Notes under the pieces: generated by a model
What the model saw: only the letters and a program-made list of their open reading frames with translations
The model's database searches: none
What the model was told of the DNA's origin: nothing
NCBI GenBank assembly: GCA_043757265.1
Contig: JAYUQP010000046.1
Coordinates: forward strand, 1-36,634
DNA length: 36,634 nucleotides
Direction of reading: 5' to 3'
Origin: JANPLN01 sp043757265
Lineage (GTDB): Bacteria; Bdellovibrionota; Bdellovibrionia; Bdellovibrionales; JAGQZY01
Part shown: one piece after another, positions 7,318 through 15,922 of the stretch
Layout: each line of letters opens with the position of its first letter
How positions within the stretch are numbered: position 1 is the first letter of the stretch
Position numbers and translations under genes: made by a program

Positions 7318-8256
7318 ATGCAAATTAAAATCTGCGAGTTGAATACCGAGAATCTTTTTATCTCGTTAGAACACTACGAAGGTGGTGGGTTTGAAAATCT
7401 AACCGAAAGCCAATGGCGCAAACTCGCGCTTCCGCAACTGCGTAAAAAACAAAAGCCCATCAATAAAATCTGGGGCTTGGTCGACGCTATCGAAGACATC
7501 AACGCTGATATCTTGATGCTCATTGAAGTAGGAGGAAAAGAATCCCTAGATCATTTCAATCATTATTTTTTAAAGAACGCTTACGAGGCGCACTTTGTGG
7601 AATCAAATTCCAATCGCAGCATCGACTTGGCATTTTTAGTGAGAAAGAATTTTAAACTAACGGCAGAATCCATTTCCAACCGCCACGTTCCAGTGACAAT
7701 TGATTCGGGGCAAGGCATCGCCGCACGGTTTTCCAGGGATGTTGCAGAGTTACGGCTTCTGGAAGGGGCCGAACTCAAAATGATTCTGCTTCTCACTCAC
7801 CTAAAGTCAAAGATCAGTACAGAAAAAGATTTTCAGGGGCGAGACATGCGGCGAGCTGAGGCCGCAGCGCTTGCGGCTCTATACACGAAGATTCGCGAAT
7901 TGAACCCCGATGTACCTGTCGTTGTGGGTGGTGATTTAAATTCGGACTTGAAAAGCCCGGAACTTGAGCAATTGGCAAAAACAGATCTCACTGATTTTCA
8001 TGAACTTTTAGGAAGCCCCCGCGAGGATCGTACATCGCAAATGCATTTTGATTACAAAGGCCAGCCGCAACCACAGGTGATAGACTATCTGTTAATTTCA
8101 CCTCAGCTCAAAGACAAAGTTGTCGTCGATGAGTCCTATACGTATCGCTATAAAAGTTTTTACGATACCCCTCACCCTCTGCCCACCACGGTCCACCAGC
8201 GCTACCACATGCCATCAGACCATTTTCCCTTGGTTCTTACTTTGAAATTGATCTGA
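7318..8256 (+). CDS. endonuclease/exonuclease/phosphatase family protein
   Basis: A 312-residue protein of the EEP (DNase I-like) fold. Visible motifs in order: CELNTENLF near the N terminus, the metal-binding Glu in MLIEVGG, THLKSK, VGGDLNSD, the IDYLLIS strand, and the C-terminal PSDHFPLVL with the catalytic Asp-His. All residues for Mg-dependent phosphodiester hydrolysis are present. No signal peptide is seen, so it is probably cytoplasmic; the substrate (nucleic acid, inositol phosphate or lipid) cannot be told. It begins at an ATG without a Shine-Dalgarno sequence, and GATAAT lies five bases upstream, so a leaderless transcript is possible. It is alone on its strand between the kai island and a convergent gene. 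Confidence 0.85.
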   Translation: MQIKICELNTENLFISLEHYEGGGFENLTESQWRKLALPQLRKKQKPINKIWGLVDAIEDINADILMLIEVGGKESLDHFNHYFLKNAYEAHFVESNSNRSIDLAFLVRKNFKLTAESISNRHVPVTIDSGQGIAARFSRDVAELRLLEGAELKMILLLTHLKSKISTEKDFQGRDMRRAEAAALAALYTKIRELNPDVPVVVGGDLNSDLKSPELEQLAKTDLTDFHELLGSPREDRTSQMHFDYKGQPQPQVIDYLLISPQLKDKVVVDESYTYRYKSFYDTPHPLPTTVHQRYHMPSDHFPLVLTLKLI

Positions 8257-8327
8257 GCAGCCAAGAAACGACCACTAAGCGGTCAGCCTGCATCGACATT
8301 CCCACCACCCGTCGTGCTGTCCATCCA

Positions 8328-8360
8328 CCGTCATCCTGAGCGCAGCGAAGGATCTCGTCT
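8328..8360 (+). repeat. dispersed palindromic element, complete copy
   Basis: Contains the core CCTGAGCGCAGCGAAGG flanked by GTCAT and ATCTCG. The ends ATCCT and AGGAT can pair around a GC-rich loop. It lies in the 157-base gap between two convergent genes (stops at 8256 and 8414). Other copies are at 17580-17606, 18789-18868, 35252-35280, 35456-35480 and, partial, 98-120. Confidence 0.75.
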
Positions 8361-8413
8361 TCGAAAATTATTCGGATTTGTTCAGCAATACTTTCGATTG
8401 CTAGTTCTAATTT

Positions 8414-9646
8414 CTAGTTATTCAGCGCACCTTGATTGATCCATGTTTGAATCAGCATCTTTTGCGCAGCCGTCAGTGGAGCTCCCGATTTCGGCATGTT
8501 TTCCGTTGCGACCTGACTATACATCATGCTCAACGCAGCATTACCCGCCTGCACTCTTTGCATGGTGGTTGCATAAGTAAGCACCGAGAAACCTCCCGAT
8601 ATGCGCGAACCTCCGTGGCAATTAAGACACCGCGGACTCAATATCGTAGAATTTACTTGGGTAAATGTCACAGGAGCGTTCGAGCTTACGACGAGACTCA
8701 CGCGGTCAGTGGCCATAGCATTTTGATTATCACGCACGCCGAATTCAAAAACATATGTGCCTACAACCAGATTTGTAACCGCAATTTGCAATGTCGTCAC
8801 TCCCACTAAAGTAGCGGTATTAGGCCCTGACACTTGCGTCCACAGCATAGACTGGATGGAACCATCGGGATCGTTTGCAGTCGCTGTAAGTCCAACGTTA
8901 CTATCTCCGACTGTAACAGTGACATCGGCTCCCGCGTTTGCCAGAGGCGGTAAATTTACCGTACTTACCGCTTGCACCGTCAGCTGCACTTGGTCCGAAG
9001 ACGTGTCTCCACGGTTGTCTGTGGCCATGAATTCAAAAATGTAATTGCCTTGCACAAAGTTTGCGACCTGCAACAGCGAGGCATCGGTTCCAGTGAGAGT
9101 CGCCGCACTGGGACCAGAAACTTGTCGCCATTGCACTGATGAAATGGTTCCATCGGTATCACTCGCCGTTCCCCGATAACTTGCCGACACGGCCGAGGCG
9201 GTAACCACGAGGTCGCCTCCAGCACTGACTGTCGGAGGGATATTTACTGGCACGACCGGTCCGAGTGCTCCCTGATCAATCCAGGAACGGATCAAGGCAA
9301 TGTCATTCGTCTGAAGCGGATCCCGAGGAGGCATTCTGCCAGAAGCAATTGTCTGATAAAGGAAGCTGGTTGCCGAACTCGATGGAACAACGATTCCCGA
9401 GGCTAAGATCTTGTCGTAGTCGGAAAGATCGACGTTATTATTTGCTGGGCTTGCGCCAGTATGACAGGCCAAGCACTTGGCGGAAAAAAGAGCTTCCACA
9501 CTCGAAAAACTTACCGGGCCTGTTTGAAGAGGAGCATTTGAGGAGAGAGTCTGAAAATTGCTATGTGAAGGCGCGCAGTTTTGGTAAAGCAGGGATGACG
9601 CCATAAAGAAAACAACTGATCCCAAAATGTTTATTTTATTCATCAA
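8414..9646 (-). CDS. two-heme c-type cytochrome lipoprotein with two PKD-like domains
   Basis: A 410-residue exported lipoprotein: hydrophobic signal with lipobox-like LLYQNC (Cys24), unusual in having Asn before Cys. It then has a cytochrome c motif CLACH (58-62) with a possible axial Met105 in SGRMPP, two PKD/Ig-like repeats (about 137-226 and 234-322, each with a WxQVSGP motif and a Y-x-F-E-F-x-x-x-D-N segment), and a second heme motif CLNCH (340-344) with a possible Met384 in TENMPK. The heme domains resemble the planctomycete-type cytochrome c domain often found in secreted multi-domain proteins. It probably sits at the cell surface or in the periplasm and carries electrons or binds heme; no redox partner is nearby. 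GAGGGG precedes the ATG and a good promoter lies upstream. Confidence 0.85.
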   Translation of the reverse strand: MMNKINILGSVVFFMASSLLYQNCAPSHSNFQTLSSNAPLQTGPVSFSSVEALFSAKCLACHTGASPANNNVDLSDYDKILASGIVVPSSSATSFLYQTIASGRMPPRDPLQTNDIALIRSWIDQGALGPVVPVNIPPTVSAGGDLVVTASAVSASYRGTASDTDGTISSVQWRQVSGPSAATLTGTDASLLQVANFVQGNYIFEFMATDNRGDTSSDQVQLTVQAVSTVNLPPLANAGADVTVTVGDSNVGLTATANDPDGSIQSMLWTQVSGPNTATLVGVTTLQIAVTNLVVGTYVFEFGVRDNQNAMATDRVSLVVSSNAPVTFTQVNSTILSPRCLNCHGGSRISGGFSVLTYATTMQRVQAGNAALSMMYSQVATENMPKSGAPLTAAQKMLIQTWINQGALNN

Positions 9647-9682
9647 TCCACCCCTCAGGCCTGTATCTTAATTGTACTCTCA

Positions 9683-9711
9683 ATTATAAGGACTCTCGAG
9701 GTGGCCAGCAA
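9683..9711 (-). promoter_or_regulatory. sigma70-type promoter of the cytochrome lipoprotein gene
   Basis: On the minus strand TTGCTG (9711-9706), 17 bases, then a perfect TATAAT (9688-9683). The predicted start site leaves a leader of about 30 bases that contains GAGGGG before the ATG at 9646. Confidence 0.55.
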
Positions 9712-9895
9712 CCTTTGCCTTAATGGTCCAGATGAGTGTTTCAGTTGTAGAAACACTCTCTACGACTTCGCCTCACTACAAGCCGTCGAATACACGACTG
9801 TGTATCCTTTACACGAAATCATCAGGAATGCTGACTCGCCTGGGCCCTGCCGGTATTTTTTCGTAGCGACTGTCTTTTCTATTATCGAGGCCCCA

Positions 9896-11209
9896 TTGAA
9901 ATTCGAAAAATTCCATTTGTCCGAAGATCTTTTGCGTAACCTGAATGCCCATGGTTTTTTTCGCACGACGGACATCCAGTACAAAAGCATTCCATCCATC
10001 TTAGCGGGCGAAGATGTTCTCGCAATCTCGCAAACCGGCACCGGCAAAACTGCAGCTTTTGCCATTCCGCTTATCAATACCATTCATAGCAATAAAGACA
10101 GCAAACGCTCCGTCGGCGTTAAATGTTTGGTTATGGTTCCAACCCGCGAGCTCGCCCAACAGATTTGCGAAGTTTTCAATCAGCTCGCTAAGCACACCAA
10201 AGTAAAACCCTACGCGGTTTTTGGTGGGGTGGAGCATGATTATCAAATTCAAAAATTGCAAGATGGGATCGATGTTTTAATTTCAACGCCAGGTCGCATG
10301 TTCGATCTTGTACGAAATGGATTTTTGAGCCTTAAAAATGTGGAAGCCCTTGTCGTTGACGAAGCCGACCGGATGCTCGATCTGGGTTTTATCGACGATA
10401 TGCTCGAGGTCAAAAGACTGCTGCCCCGTCGCCATCAAACCCTGTTTTTTTCGGCCACCATCAATACAAAAATTAAAAAACTCGCTTACAACCTTATCCA
10501 CCAAAGTGCCATTCGCATTCAGATTTCTCCCGATGACCCTGTTTCTAAAAATATCACGCACGGCCTGGTTTTTGTTGGCATGGATGATAAGCGCTTTTTT
10601 CTTGCGGATTATTTACAGCAAAACCCAGATGGAAAATTTATTGTATTTGTACGCACACGGGTGCGTGCAGAGCGTGTGGCTAAAGCTTTGGGTCGAGTTT
10701 CCATCGATAGCAAGACTATTCATGGCGAAAAGGATCAAGCTGATCGCGAGGACGTGATGAATGCGTTTCGTCGCGGCAAATGCAAACTCCTTATCGCTAC
10801 AGATGTGAGTGCGCGCGGAATTGATATCTCTGATGTCACTCACGTTATTAATTATGACATACCCGAAAAACCCGAAAACTATGTCCATCGCATTGGTCGT
10901 ACTGGTCGCGGTTTTAATAAAGGCATTGCCGTTTCATTTTGCGCCCCTGAGGAAAAAGCTCAGCTTCAGGCCATCGAAGAGCTTATTAATAAAAAAATCG
11001 AAGTGATCAAGGTGAGTAAAAGCGCTTACCAAGCTACGATTAATTCTGCGACTCAATCTTCACCGGCTCAGGTTGCCGAAGACGTGCCGTTGGAGCCAGA
11101 GCTCATCGCCGATCTCAATATCAGTTTCAGTGAACTTATTGAACGAGAAGAAGCTTCGTATAAAAAGAGCAAAAAGAATAAAAAGCCGGTAACCCGCAAG
11201 CGTTCTTAA
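9896..11209 (+). CDS. DEAD-box RNA helicase, RhlE-like
   Basis: ATP-dependent RNA helicase of 437 residues if started at the TTG at 9896, which has GAGG five bases upstream and places the usual short F-x-x-F lead-in before the Q motif. The open frame continues to a GTG at 9701, but those 65 residues look unlike any helicase N terminus. Motifs in order: Q motif (GFFRTTDIQ), motif I SQTGTGKT, Ia PTREL, TPGR, II DEAD, III SAT, IV IVFVRTR, V ATDVSARGID, VI HRIGRTGR. A variable C-terminal tail ends in a Lys-rich stretch (KKSKKNKK) that likely binds RNA. Members of this subfamily act in ribosome assembly or RNA decay in the cytoplasm. It converges with the next gene with a 5-base gap. Confidence 0.93.
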   Translation: MKFEKFHLSEDLLRNLNAHGFFRTTDIQYKSIPSILAGEDVLAISQTGTGKTAAFAIPLINTIHSNKDSKRSVGVKCLVMVPTRELAQQICEVFNQLAKHTKVKPYAVFGGVEHDYQIQKLQDGIDVLISTPGRMFDLVRNGFLSLKNVEALVVDEADRMLDLGFIDDMLEVKRLLPRRHQTLFFSATINTKIKKLAYNLIHQSAIRIQISPDDPVSKNITHGLVFVGMDDKRFFLADYLQQNPDGKFIVFVRTRVRAERVAKALGRVSIDSKTIHGEKDQADREDVMNAFRRGKCKLLIATDVSARGIDISDVTHVINYDIPEKPENYVHRIGRTGRGFNKGIAVSFCAPEEKAQLQAIEELINKKIEVIKVSKSAYQATINSATQSSPAQVAEDVPLEPELIADLNISFSELIEREEASYKKSKKNKKPVTRKRS

Positions 11210-11214
11210 TCAGC

Positions 11215-12279
11215 TTAATCTAGCGAGCAAGCTGACGCGCGCAGGCTCTTAAACTTTGGTTCTCCCACTGCGGCGGCATGCCCGCTAATTGTTTCGCCCT
11301 TTTCATTGAAGTAAGGCGGACTGCTCGCCTCATAAGCCTGAACTCCATCCGTCAACCCAATATACCCAGCACCTTGATTGAATGAATTATAATTATCATC
11401 TTCCTGGGTGATAAATTGCCCCAAATTATTCACCGGGGTCATCGAGCCAGGAACTCTAAACCAGTCTGCAATCGGTGTTGCGCTGGGATATACTGTATCA
11501 TCCACATCGTAGGGGGACCCCAGCATGCAAGCGAATTTCACACCGTAATATTTAGCGATGTAATAGGCCTGATTTCCGCCCTGGGAATGTCCACTGAGCT
11601 TTGCGTCTGCCCAAGTAAATGTTTCTGCCTGGATATTGGACGGCAGCGGAAAGTTTGGAATCAATTGAAGATACGACAACAAAATTTCTAAGCGATATTC
11701 AATGCTGTTAAATGAATCCGTCTCTCTAAGTGGCGTATAGTCAAACCCTATCAGAACCTCGGCGCGGGCTTCCCCGGCGCAGTTGTTTCTATTTTTTCCT
11801 GCACCACTTAAACATGTGTCATTAATACTAAACCGGTTGTCATAGGCAATTTGCAGAACAACGTAGCCCTGTTCAAGGAGCTCGTTGAGCCACGTTGACG
11901 TTGAAAAATCGCCACTGGCCTGATTGTAGGGCCTACCATAGGTGCCCGTGAAATGGATCCAAAGGCCTCGATCAGCGCGATAGATATTTGGCACGGCCAC
12001 CACATGGTAACCAAACCCAAAGGATTGATCCTGCACGGTCGCCGCTCCAAAAGTATCTTTGGTTCTTTTATCTAATCGGCTTGGTTTAATCGCGCACAAA
12101 CGCCCCGACGTTACATTTGTTTGGTCGTCACAAAATGACATTTCCAAATTTTGTGTGGATTCCCCTACAGCGACACTTGTATCGCCACCATCAACCTTGC
12201 CGCTATTGCAATTCGTGTAGCACAATGCAATACCTGCAAATAAAATCATTCTCGAAACACGTCTTAATACTTCTTTCAC
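11215..12279 (-). CDS. secreted alpha/beta-hydrolase lipoprotein
   Basis: A 354-residue protein if read from the GTG at 12279, which is preceded by GGGGGAG; an ATG 36 codons upstream gives an unlikely extension with a charged, phenylalanine-rich leader. The signal ends in CYTNC (Cys24), a Bdellovibrio-like lipobox. The nucleophile elbow GHSQGG has Ser232, and SGHAAAV near the C terminus probably supplies the His. HFTGTYGRP may form the oxyanion loop. The enzyme is thus a predicted esterase or lipase on the outer face of a membrane; I cannot name the substrate. Several Cys pairs in the mature part fit an exported protein. Confidence 0.78.
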   Translation of the reverse strand: MKEVLRRVSRMILFAGIALCYTNCNSGKVDGGDTSVAVGESTQNLEMSFCDDQTNVTSGRLCAIKPSRLDKRTKDTFGAATVQDQSFGFGYHVVAVPNIYRADRGLWIHFTGTYGRPYNQASGDFSTSTWLNELLEQGYVVLQIAYDNRFSINDTCLSGAGKNRNNCAGEARAEVLIGFDYTPLRETDSFNSIEYRLEILLSYLQLIPNFPLPSNIQAETFTWADAKLSGHSQGGNQAYYIAKYYGVKFACMLGSPYDVDDTVYPSATPIADWFRVPGSMTPVNNLGQFITQEDDNYNSFNQGAGYIGLTDGVQAYEASSPPYFNEKGETISGHAAAVGEPKFKSLRASACSLD

Positions 12280-12423
12280 TGACTCCCCCACGTTAATTAG
12301 TCTTAATAAAAAGACGCTAAAGCTAGGAATAAGTCGCGATCTTTTAAAAAAAAAGAATCTCAAAAAGAGACACTTCGTTATATTCATGACTTCGCATTAA
12401 ACAAAAGATAGGTTTTAAAAACT

Positions 12424-12999
12424 ATGACGGTCTCAACGCAACTTTACAGGTTTAAAATCGAACTGGCTGATATTACTCGTGGGGTCTATGAAACTCTTGA
12501 TTTCCGAGTGGCGCAGCACCCCTCAGAATCCATGGAATATCTTCTTACCCGCGTGCTTGCCTACTCTCTTAACTTCGAACCGGGATTAAATTTTTCTGCA
12601 GAAGGTCTACACAACCCCGACGAGCCGTGTTTGCGCATTGCAAACTCCTTTGGTGGTGATTTGCTGTGGATTGAAATCGGAAATCCCAGCGCACGAAAAT
12701 TACACAAAGCTTCTAAGGCCTCAAAAAAAGTAAAAGTTTATACTTATAAAAATCCAAAACCTTTGCTCGACGACATCAAAAGCAACACGGTACATAACTC
12801 GGATCAGATCGAAATTTACGCATTGTCGACAGCTTTTTTAGAAAAGTTATCCGCCATTATTTCTCGCGAATCGCAGTGGATGCTTACTCGCAATGAAGGC
12901 TCTCTGATGATCGTGAGCAATGGTGTTAGCATTGAGGGCGAACTTTTAAAAGCCCATGGATTGTTACCAGATGATGGACACCGTTCAGGGGTTGTCTGA
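12424..12999 (+). CDS. yaeQ: YaeQ family protein
   Basis: A 191-residue cytoplasmic protein matching the YaeQ family over its full length: the N-terminal LYRFKIELADITRGVYETL, AQHPSESMEYLLTRVLAYSL, and the GGDLLWIEIGNPSARKLHKA segment, which carries the D-x(n)-E-x-G/K core that YaeQ shares with the PD-(D/E)XK nuclease fold. The cellular role is not established; older work linked it to transcript elongation. It is transcribed alone, and its 3' end overlaps the convergent formylglutathione hydrolase gene by 15 bases. Confidence 0.92.
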   Translation: MTVSTQLYRFKIELADITRGVYETLDFRVAQHPSESMEYLLTRVLAYSLNFEPGLNFSAEGLHNPDEPCLRIANSFGGDLLWIEIGNPSARKLHKASKASKKVKVYTYKNPKPLLDDIKSNTVHNSDQIEIYALSTAFLEKLSAIISRESQWMLTRNEGSLMIVSNGVSIEGELLKAHGLLPDDGHRSGVV

Positions 13000-13848
13000 C
13001 CCTGCCCCTGACCCCATCACTTCCGCATGATGTCGAATATGAGACTCGATAAACGTGGCGATAAAATAATAACTATGATCGTAGCCATCGCGAAAGTTGA
13101 GCAATAATGGCTGTCCCTTCACTTCGCACGCATTTTTTAAATTTTCAGGCAAAAGTTGTTTCTTTTCGTAGAATTCATCCTTCGTTCCCTGATCGATCAG
13201 AATTTTTTCAGGATGCTGATACCCAGAAGTCACAAGTGCCGTGGCATCGTGTTCTAACCATGTATTTTCATCCGCGCCTAAATACCCTGCCAGGGCTTTT
13301 TGCCCCCAAGCCGATTGCGTTGGGTTTGCAATGGGCGCAAAGGCTGAGATAGAACGAAACTTGCCGGGATGTTTAAGACCAAGGATGAGGGCTCCATGCC
13401 CTCCCATAGAGTGGCCCATGATTGAAATTTTGTCTTTCGGGATATGGAATCGGCTATGCAAAATTTCGTGCAGTTCTTGGCTCACATAGGAATCCATTCT
13501 ATAATGATCTTTATAGCCAGGTACCATCGCATCCACGTAAAAACTGGCGCCCGAACCAAAGTCGTATGAGTCGTGTTCACCTGGTAGTTGCAATCCTCGC
13601 GGAGAGGTGTCTGGACATACCACCATCATCCCGTGCTTTTGCAAATAACTTTGCGCCCCAGCTTTTGTGATAAAATTTTCATCGGTGCACGTCAGACCAG
13701 AGAGCCAAATCAAAGCACCATTTAATTTGCCATCAGGAATAAATGTAGAAAATTTCATGGTCGTTTGTGTCGAAACCGAAGAGTGCTCCCAAAATTGAGT
13801 CACGCCCTCGAACGTCTTGTGCGATTTTAATAATTTTATCTCACTCAT
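12985..13848 (-). CDS. fghA: S-formylglutathione hydrolase
   Basis: Hydrolyses S-formylglutathione to formate and glutathione, the second step of formaldehyde detoxification. With the ATG at 13848 it has 287 residues, the usual length; a start 33 bases upstream would add an unusual leader. Esterase D motifs are clear: the GLTCTDENF oxyanion region, nucleophile Ser147 in GHSMGGHGAL, the acid in DQGTKDEF, and catalytic His in DGYDHSYYF. It follows the class III alcohol dehydrogenase gene after 22 bases on the same strand, so the two are one operon making a complete glutathione-dependent route. Confidence 0.95.
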   Translation of the reverse strand: MSEIKLLKSHKTFEGVTQFWEHSSVSTQTTMKFSTFIPDGKLNGALIWLSGLTCTDENFITKAGAQSYLQKHGMMVVCPDTSPRGLQLPGEHDSYDFGSGASFYVDAMVPGYKDHYRMDSYVSQELHEILHSRFHIPKDKISIMGHSMGGHGALILGLKHPGKFRSISAFAPIANPTQSAWGQKALAGYLGADENTWLEHDATALVTSGYQHPEKILIDQGTKDEFYEKKQLLPENLKNACEVKGQPLLLNFRDGYDHSYYFIATFIESHIRHHAEVMGSGAGSDNP

Positions 13849-13870
13849 AACTTTTGCATTTCCTTTTCGA

Positions 13871-14986
13871 TCATGGAGCAAATTGAATTACCGATCGGAT
13901 GCTTTTACCCTCGTGCATGTAATCAAAGGCTTTGTTGATGTCTTCAAGTGGCAGCGTAAAAGTGACCATATCGTCGATATTGATTTCGCCCGACATGTAT
14001 TGGTCTACATATTTTGGCAGCTCTGTGCGACCTTTAACTCCGCCGAAGGCCGAACCCTTCCACACCCGTCCTGTAACGAGTTGAAATGGACGCGTTGAAA
14101 TTTCTTGGCCAGCTCCGGCAACTCCGATAACTATGGACTGTCCCCAACCGCGGTGCGCGCATTCCAGCGCTGCCCGCATTAAAGCCGTGCTACCAACACA
14201 TTCGAAGGAATAGTCCACGCCCCACTCCGTCAATTCAACAATCACTTGCTGAATAGGCTTATCGAACTTTTTTGGATTTATAAAATCAGTAGCTCCTAGT
14301 TTTCGCGCAAACTCCTCTTTGCCGTCGTTGATATCGACAGCAATGATGCGCGAAGCTCCAGCCATCCGAGCCCCCTGAATCACCGAAAGGCCAATGCCTC
14401 CCAAGCCAAACACAGCCACCGTGGAACCTTTTTCAACTTTTGCTGTATTTAAAACTGCACCGATTCCCGTGGTCACGCCACAGCCAAGGAGACATATTTT
14501 CTCAAGCGGCGCCGCCGGGTTTACTTTTGCTAGAGCAATTTCAGGAACTACGGTGTACTCCGAGAATGTGGAGCAGCCCATGTAGTGATGAATCATCTTG
14601 CCATTTTTGGAAAAGCGCGAAGTTCCGTCGGGCATCAGCCCTTTGCCCTGCGTGGCACGAATACGAACACAAAGATTTGTCTTTCCCGACGTACAAAATT
14701 TACATTCTCCGCACTCCGGAGTGTAGAGGGGAATCACATGATCGCCTTTTTTCAAAGTGGTAACACCTTCGCCCACTTCTTCCACAATACCGCCGCCCTC
14801 ATGTCCAAGTATCACGGGAAAGAGTCCCTCTGGATCTTCTCCCGAAAGAGTAAAAGCATCCGTATGACAAACACCGGTGGCAACAATTTTTACAAGAACT
14901 TCACCCTTGCGAGGACCTTCGAGATCGACTTCTTCGATGGAGAGAGGGGCTCCGGCTTTCCAGGCAACGGCGGCTTTTACTTTCAT
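13871..14986 (-). CDS. frmA: S-(hydroxymethyl)glutathione dehydrogenase (class III ADH)
   Basis: Oxidises the glutathione adduct of formaldehyde with NAD+. It has 371 residues from the ATG at 14986, chosen because AAGGAG lies six bases upstream; an upstream ATG adds six residues. Zinc-dependent medium-chain dehydrogenase motifs: catalytic zinc ligands in GVCHTDAF, GHEGGGIV and LLGCGVTTG; the structural zinc lobe with four Cys in the CGECKFCTSGKTNLC stretch; and a Rossmann motif GLGGIG. It is the first gene of the two-gene formaldehyde operon. No formaldehyde-responsive regulator is adjacent. It may also act on S-nitrosoglutathione, as known for the family. Confidence 0.96.
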   Translation of the reverse strand: MKVKAAVAWKAGAPLSIEEVDLEGPRKGEVLVKIVATGVCHTDAFTLSGEDPEGLFPVILGHEGGGIVEEVGEGVTTLKKGDHVIPLYTPECGECKFCTSGKTNLCVRIRATQGKGLMPDGTSRFSKNGKMIHHYMGCSTFSEYTVVPEIALAKVNPAAPLEKICLLGCGVTTGIGAVLNTAKVEKGSTVAVFGLGGIGLSVIQGARMAGASRIIAVDINDGKEEFARKLGATDFINPKKFDKPIQQVIVELTEWGVDYSFECVGSTALMRAALECAHRGWGQSIVIGVAGAGQEISTRPFQLVTGRVWKGSAFGGVKGRTELPKYVDQYMSGEINIDDMVTFTLPLEDINKAFDYMHEGKSIRSVIQFAP

Positions 14987-15133
14987 GTGTGACTCCTTAT
15001 TCAAGAGAAAGTTTATTGGAGGGCTACGATGCGTAATCTATAACACACACGATCTCTTGACCAGATCCCTATGCGCACACTACCGTAAATTCCGCCTGCT
15101 TTAGCACGCGCGTTGCAAAGGATTGGGAACAAC

Positions 15134-15871
15134 ATGGCAAAAAAAAGAAAAAAAGTATGGGGATTAGTAGCTGTCAGTCTCGTACTTGCTTTTTTTATTT
15201 TCCAAAACTCACCTCACTCGAAAAAAACACAACCATCAACTCGCCCGGCGTTCGTAATTATTCCTACTAGTCCTGCGCCCAAATTTACGGCGGCCGCAAG
15301 GTCGACTCCAGTTGAACTTTCCAGACATCTACCTATGACAGTCACTCCACCACGAAATTTGGTTGCGCCCGTAGAAACTCTCGATGTCAGACAAGCTCGC
15401 AGAGAGGCGAAGAGAATTCTAAGCGACGCGTACGCTGCGCTTAAAGCTGCTCACGAAGAGTTCGGAAGGTACTCCACTGACTTCCATTTTGTGGGCTTTA
15501 CTCCTTTTGAAGAACAAGAAAGTGCAGTCATCGAATACAAAACTGGCTTCATAAAACCGTTTGACGACGTGGAACTGATTGAGACAAAACACTCCTCTGA
15601 AAACCCAGAGTCAATGTCGACAGACACCTTTATGAATATCCCCATAAATGTAACTAATAGTGACCGAAACGCGATTTTGTACTCAGAATCCGCAAAAACT
15701 GTTTTACTGGGCAATTATGCCAAATATTGTAAGAATGGCTGCACAGCGACTGAAGACAGCTTCGAGATGCTGTTGGTACGTCCTCTTAAGGGACACGGAA
15801 AAGATGTTTGGATCATTAATGAAAAAAAAGAACTTATTTTAGCTTGCGATGGCTTGCTAACCGAATGTTGA
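15134..15871 (+). CDS. membrane-anchored protein with type IV pilin-like C-terminal domain
   Basis: A 245-residue protein from the ATG at 15134 (AAGGA and GGGA upstream). It starts with a basic segment and one membrane helix (KKVWGLVAVSLVLAFFIF, about 6-23), then a proline-rich linker to about residue 85. The C-terminal part looks like the globular domain of a type IV pilin as seen in Bdellovibrio relatives: a helix with AKRILSDAYAALKAAHEEFG, then RYSTDFHFVGFTP, and near the end DVWIINEKKEL, plus two Cys pairs (YCKNGC and ACDGLLTEC). However, there is no prepilin peptidase site and no pilin-type hydrophobic N terminus. It is 51 bases before the M48 protease gene and may be cotranscribed. The pilin-like assignment is by pattern only. 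Confidence 0.6.
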   Translation: MAKKRKKVWGLVAVSLVLAFFIFQNSPHSKKTQPSTRPAFVIIPTSPAPKFTAAARSTPVELSRHLPMTVTPPRNLVAPVETLDVRQARREAKRILSDAYAALKAAHEEFGRYSTDFHFVGFTPFEEQESAVIEYKTGFIKPFDDVELIETKHSSENPESMSTDTFMNIPINVTNSDRNAILYSESAKTVLLGNYAKYCKNGCTATEDSFEMLLVRPLKGHGKDVWIINEKKELILACDGLLTEC

Positions 15872-15922
15872 TAAAGCTCAATGCAGTTGAATTTAAACGT
15901 GGATTTTGCTAACGTACGCCAT

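Noticed and set aside
9265..9606. 113-codon plus-strand frame
   Set aside because: Antisense to the first heme domain of the cytochrome lipoprotein; no family pattern.
9701..9895. N-terminal extension of the DEAD-box helicase from a GTG
   Set aside because: The 65 residues do not resemble a helicase N terminus, and a TTG with GAGG fits the family start better. The region also overlaps the divergent cytochrome promoter.
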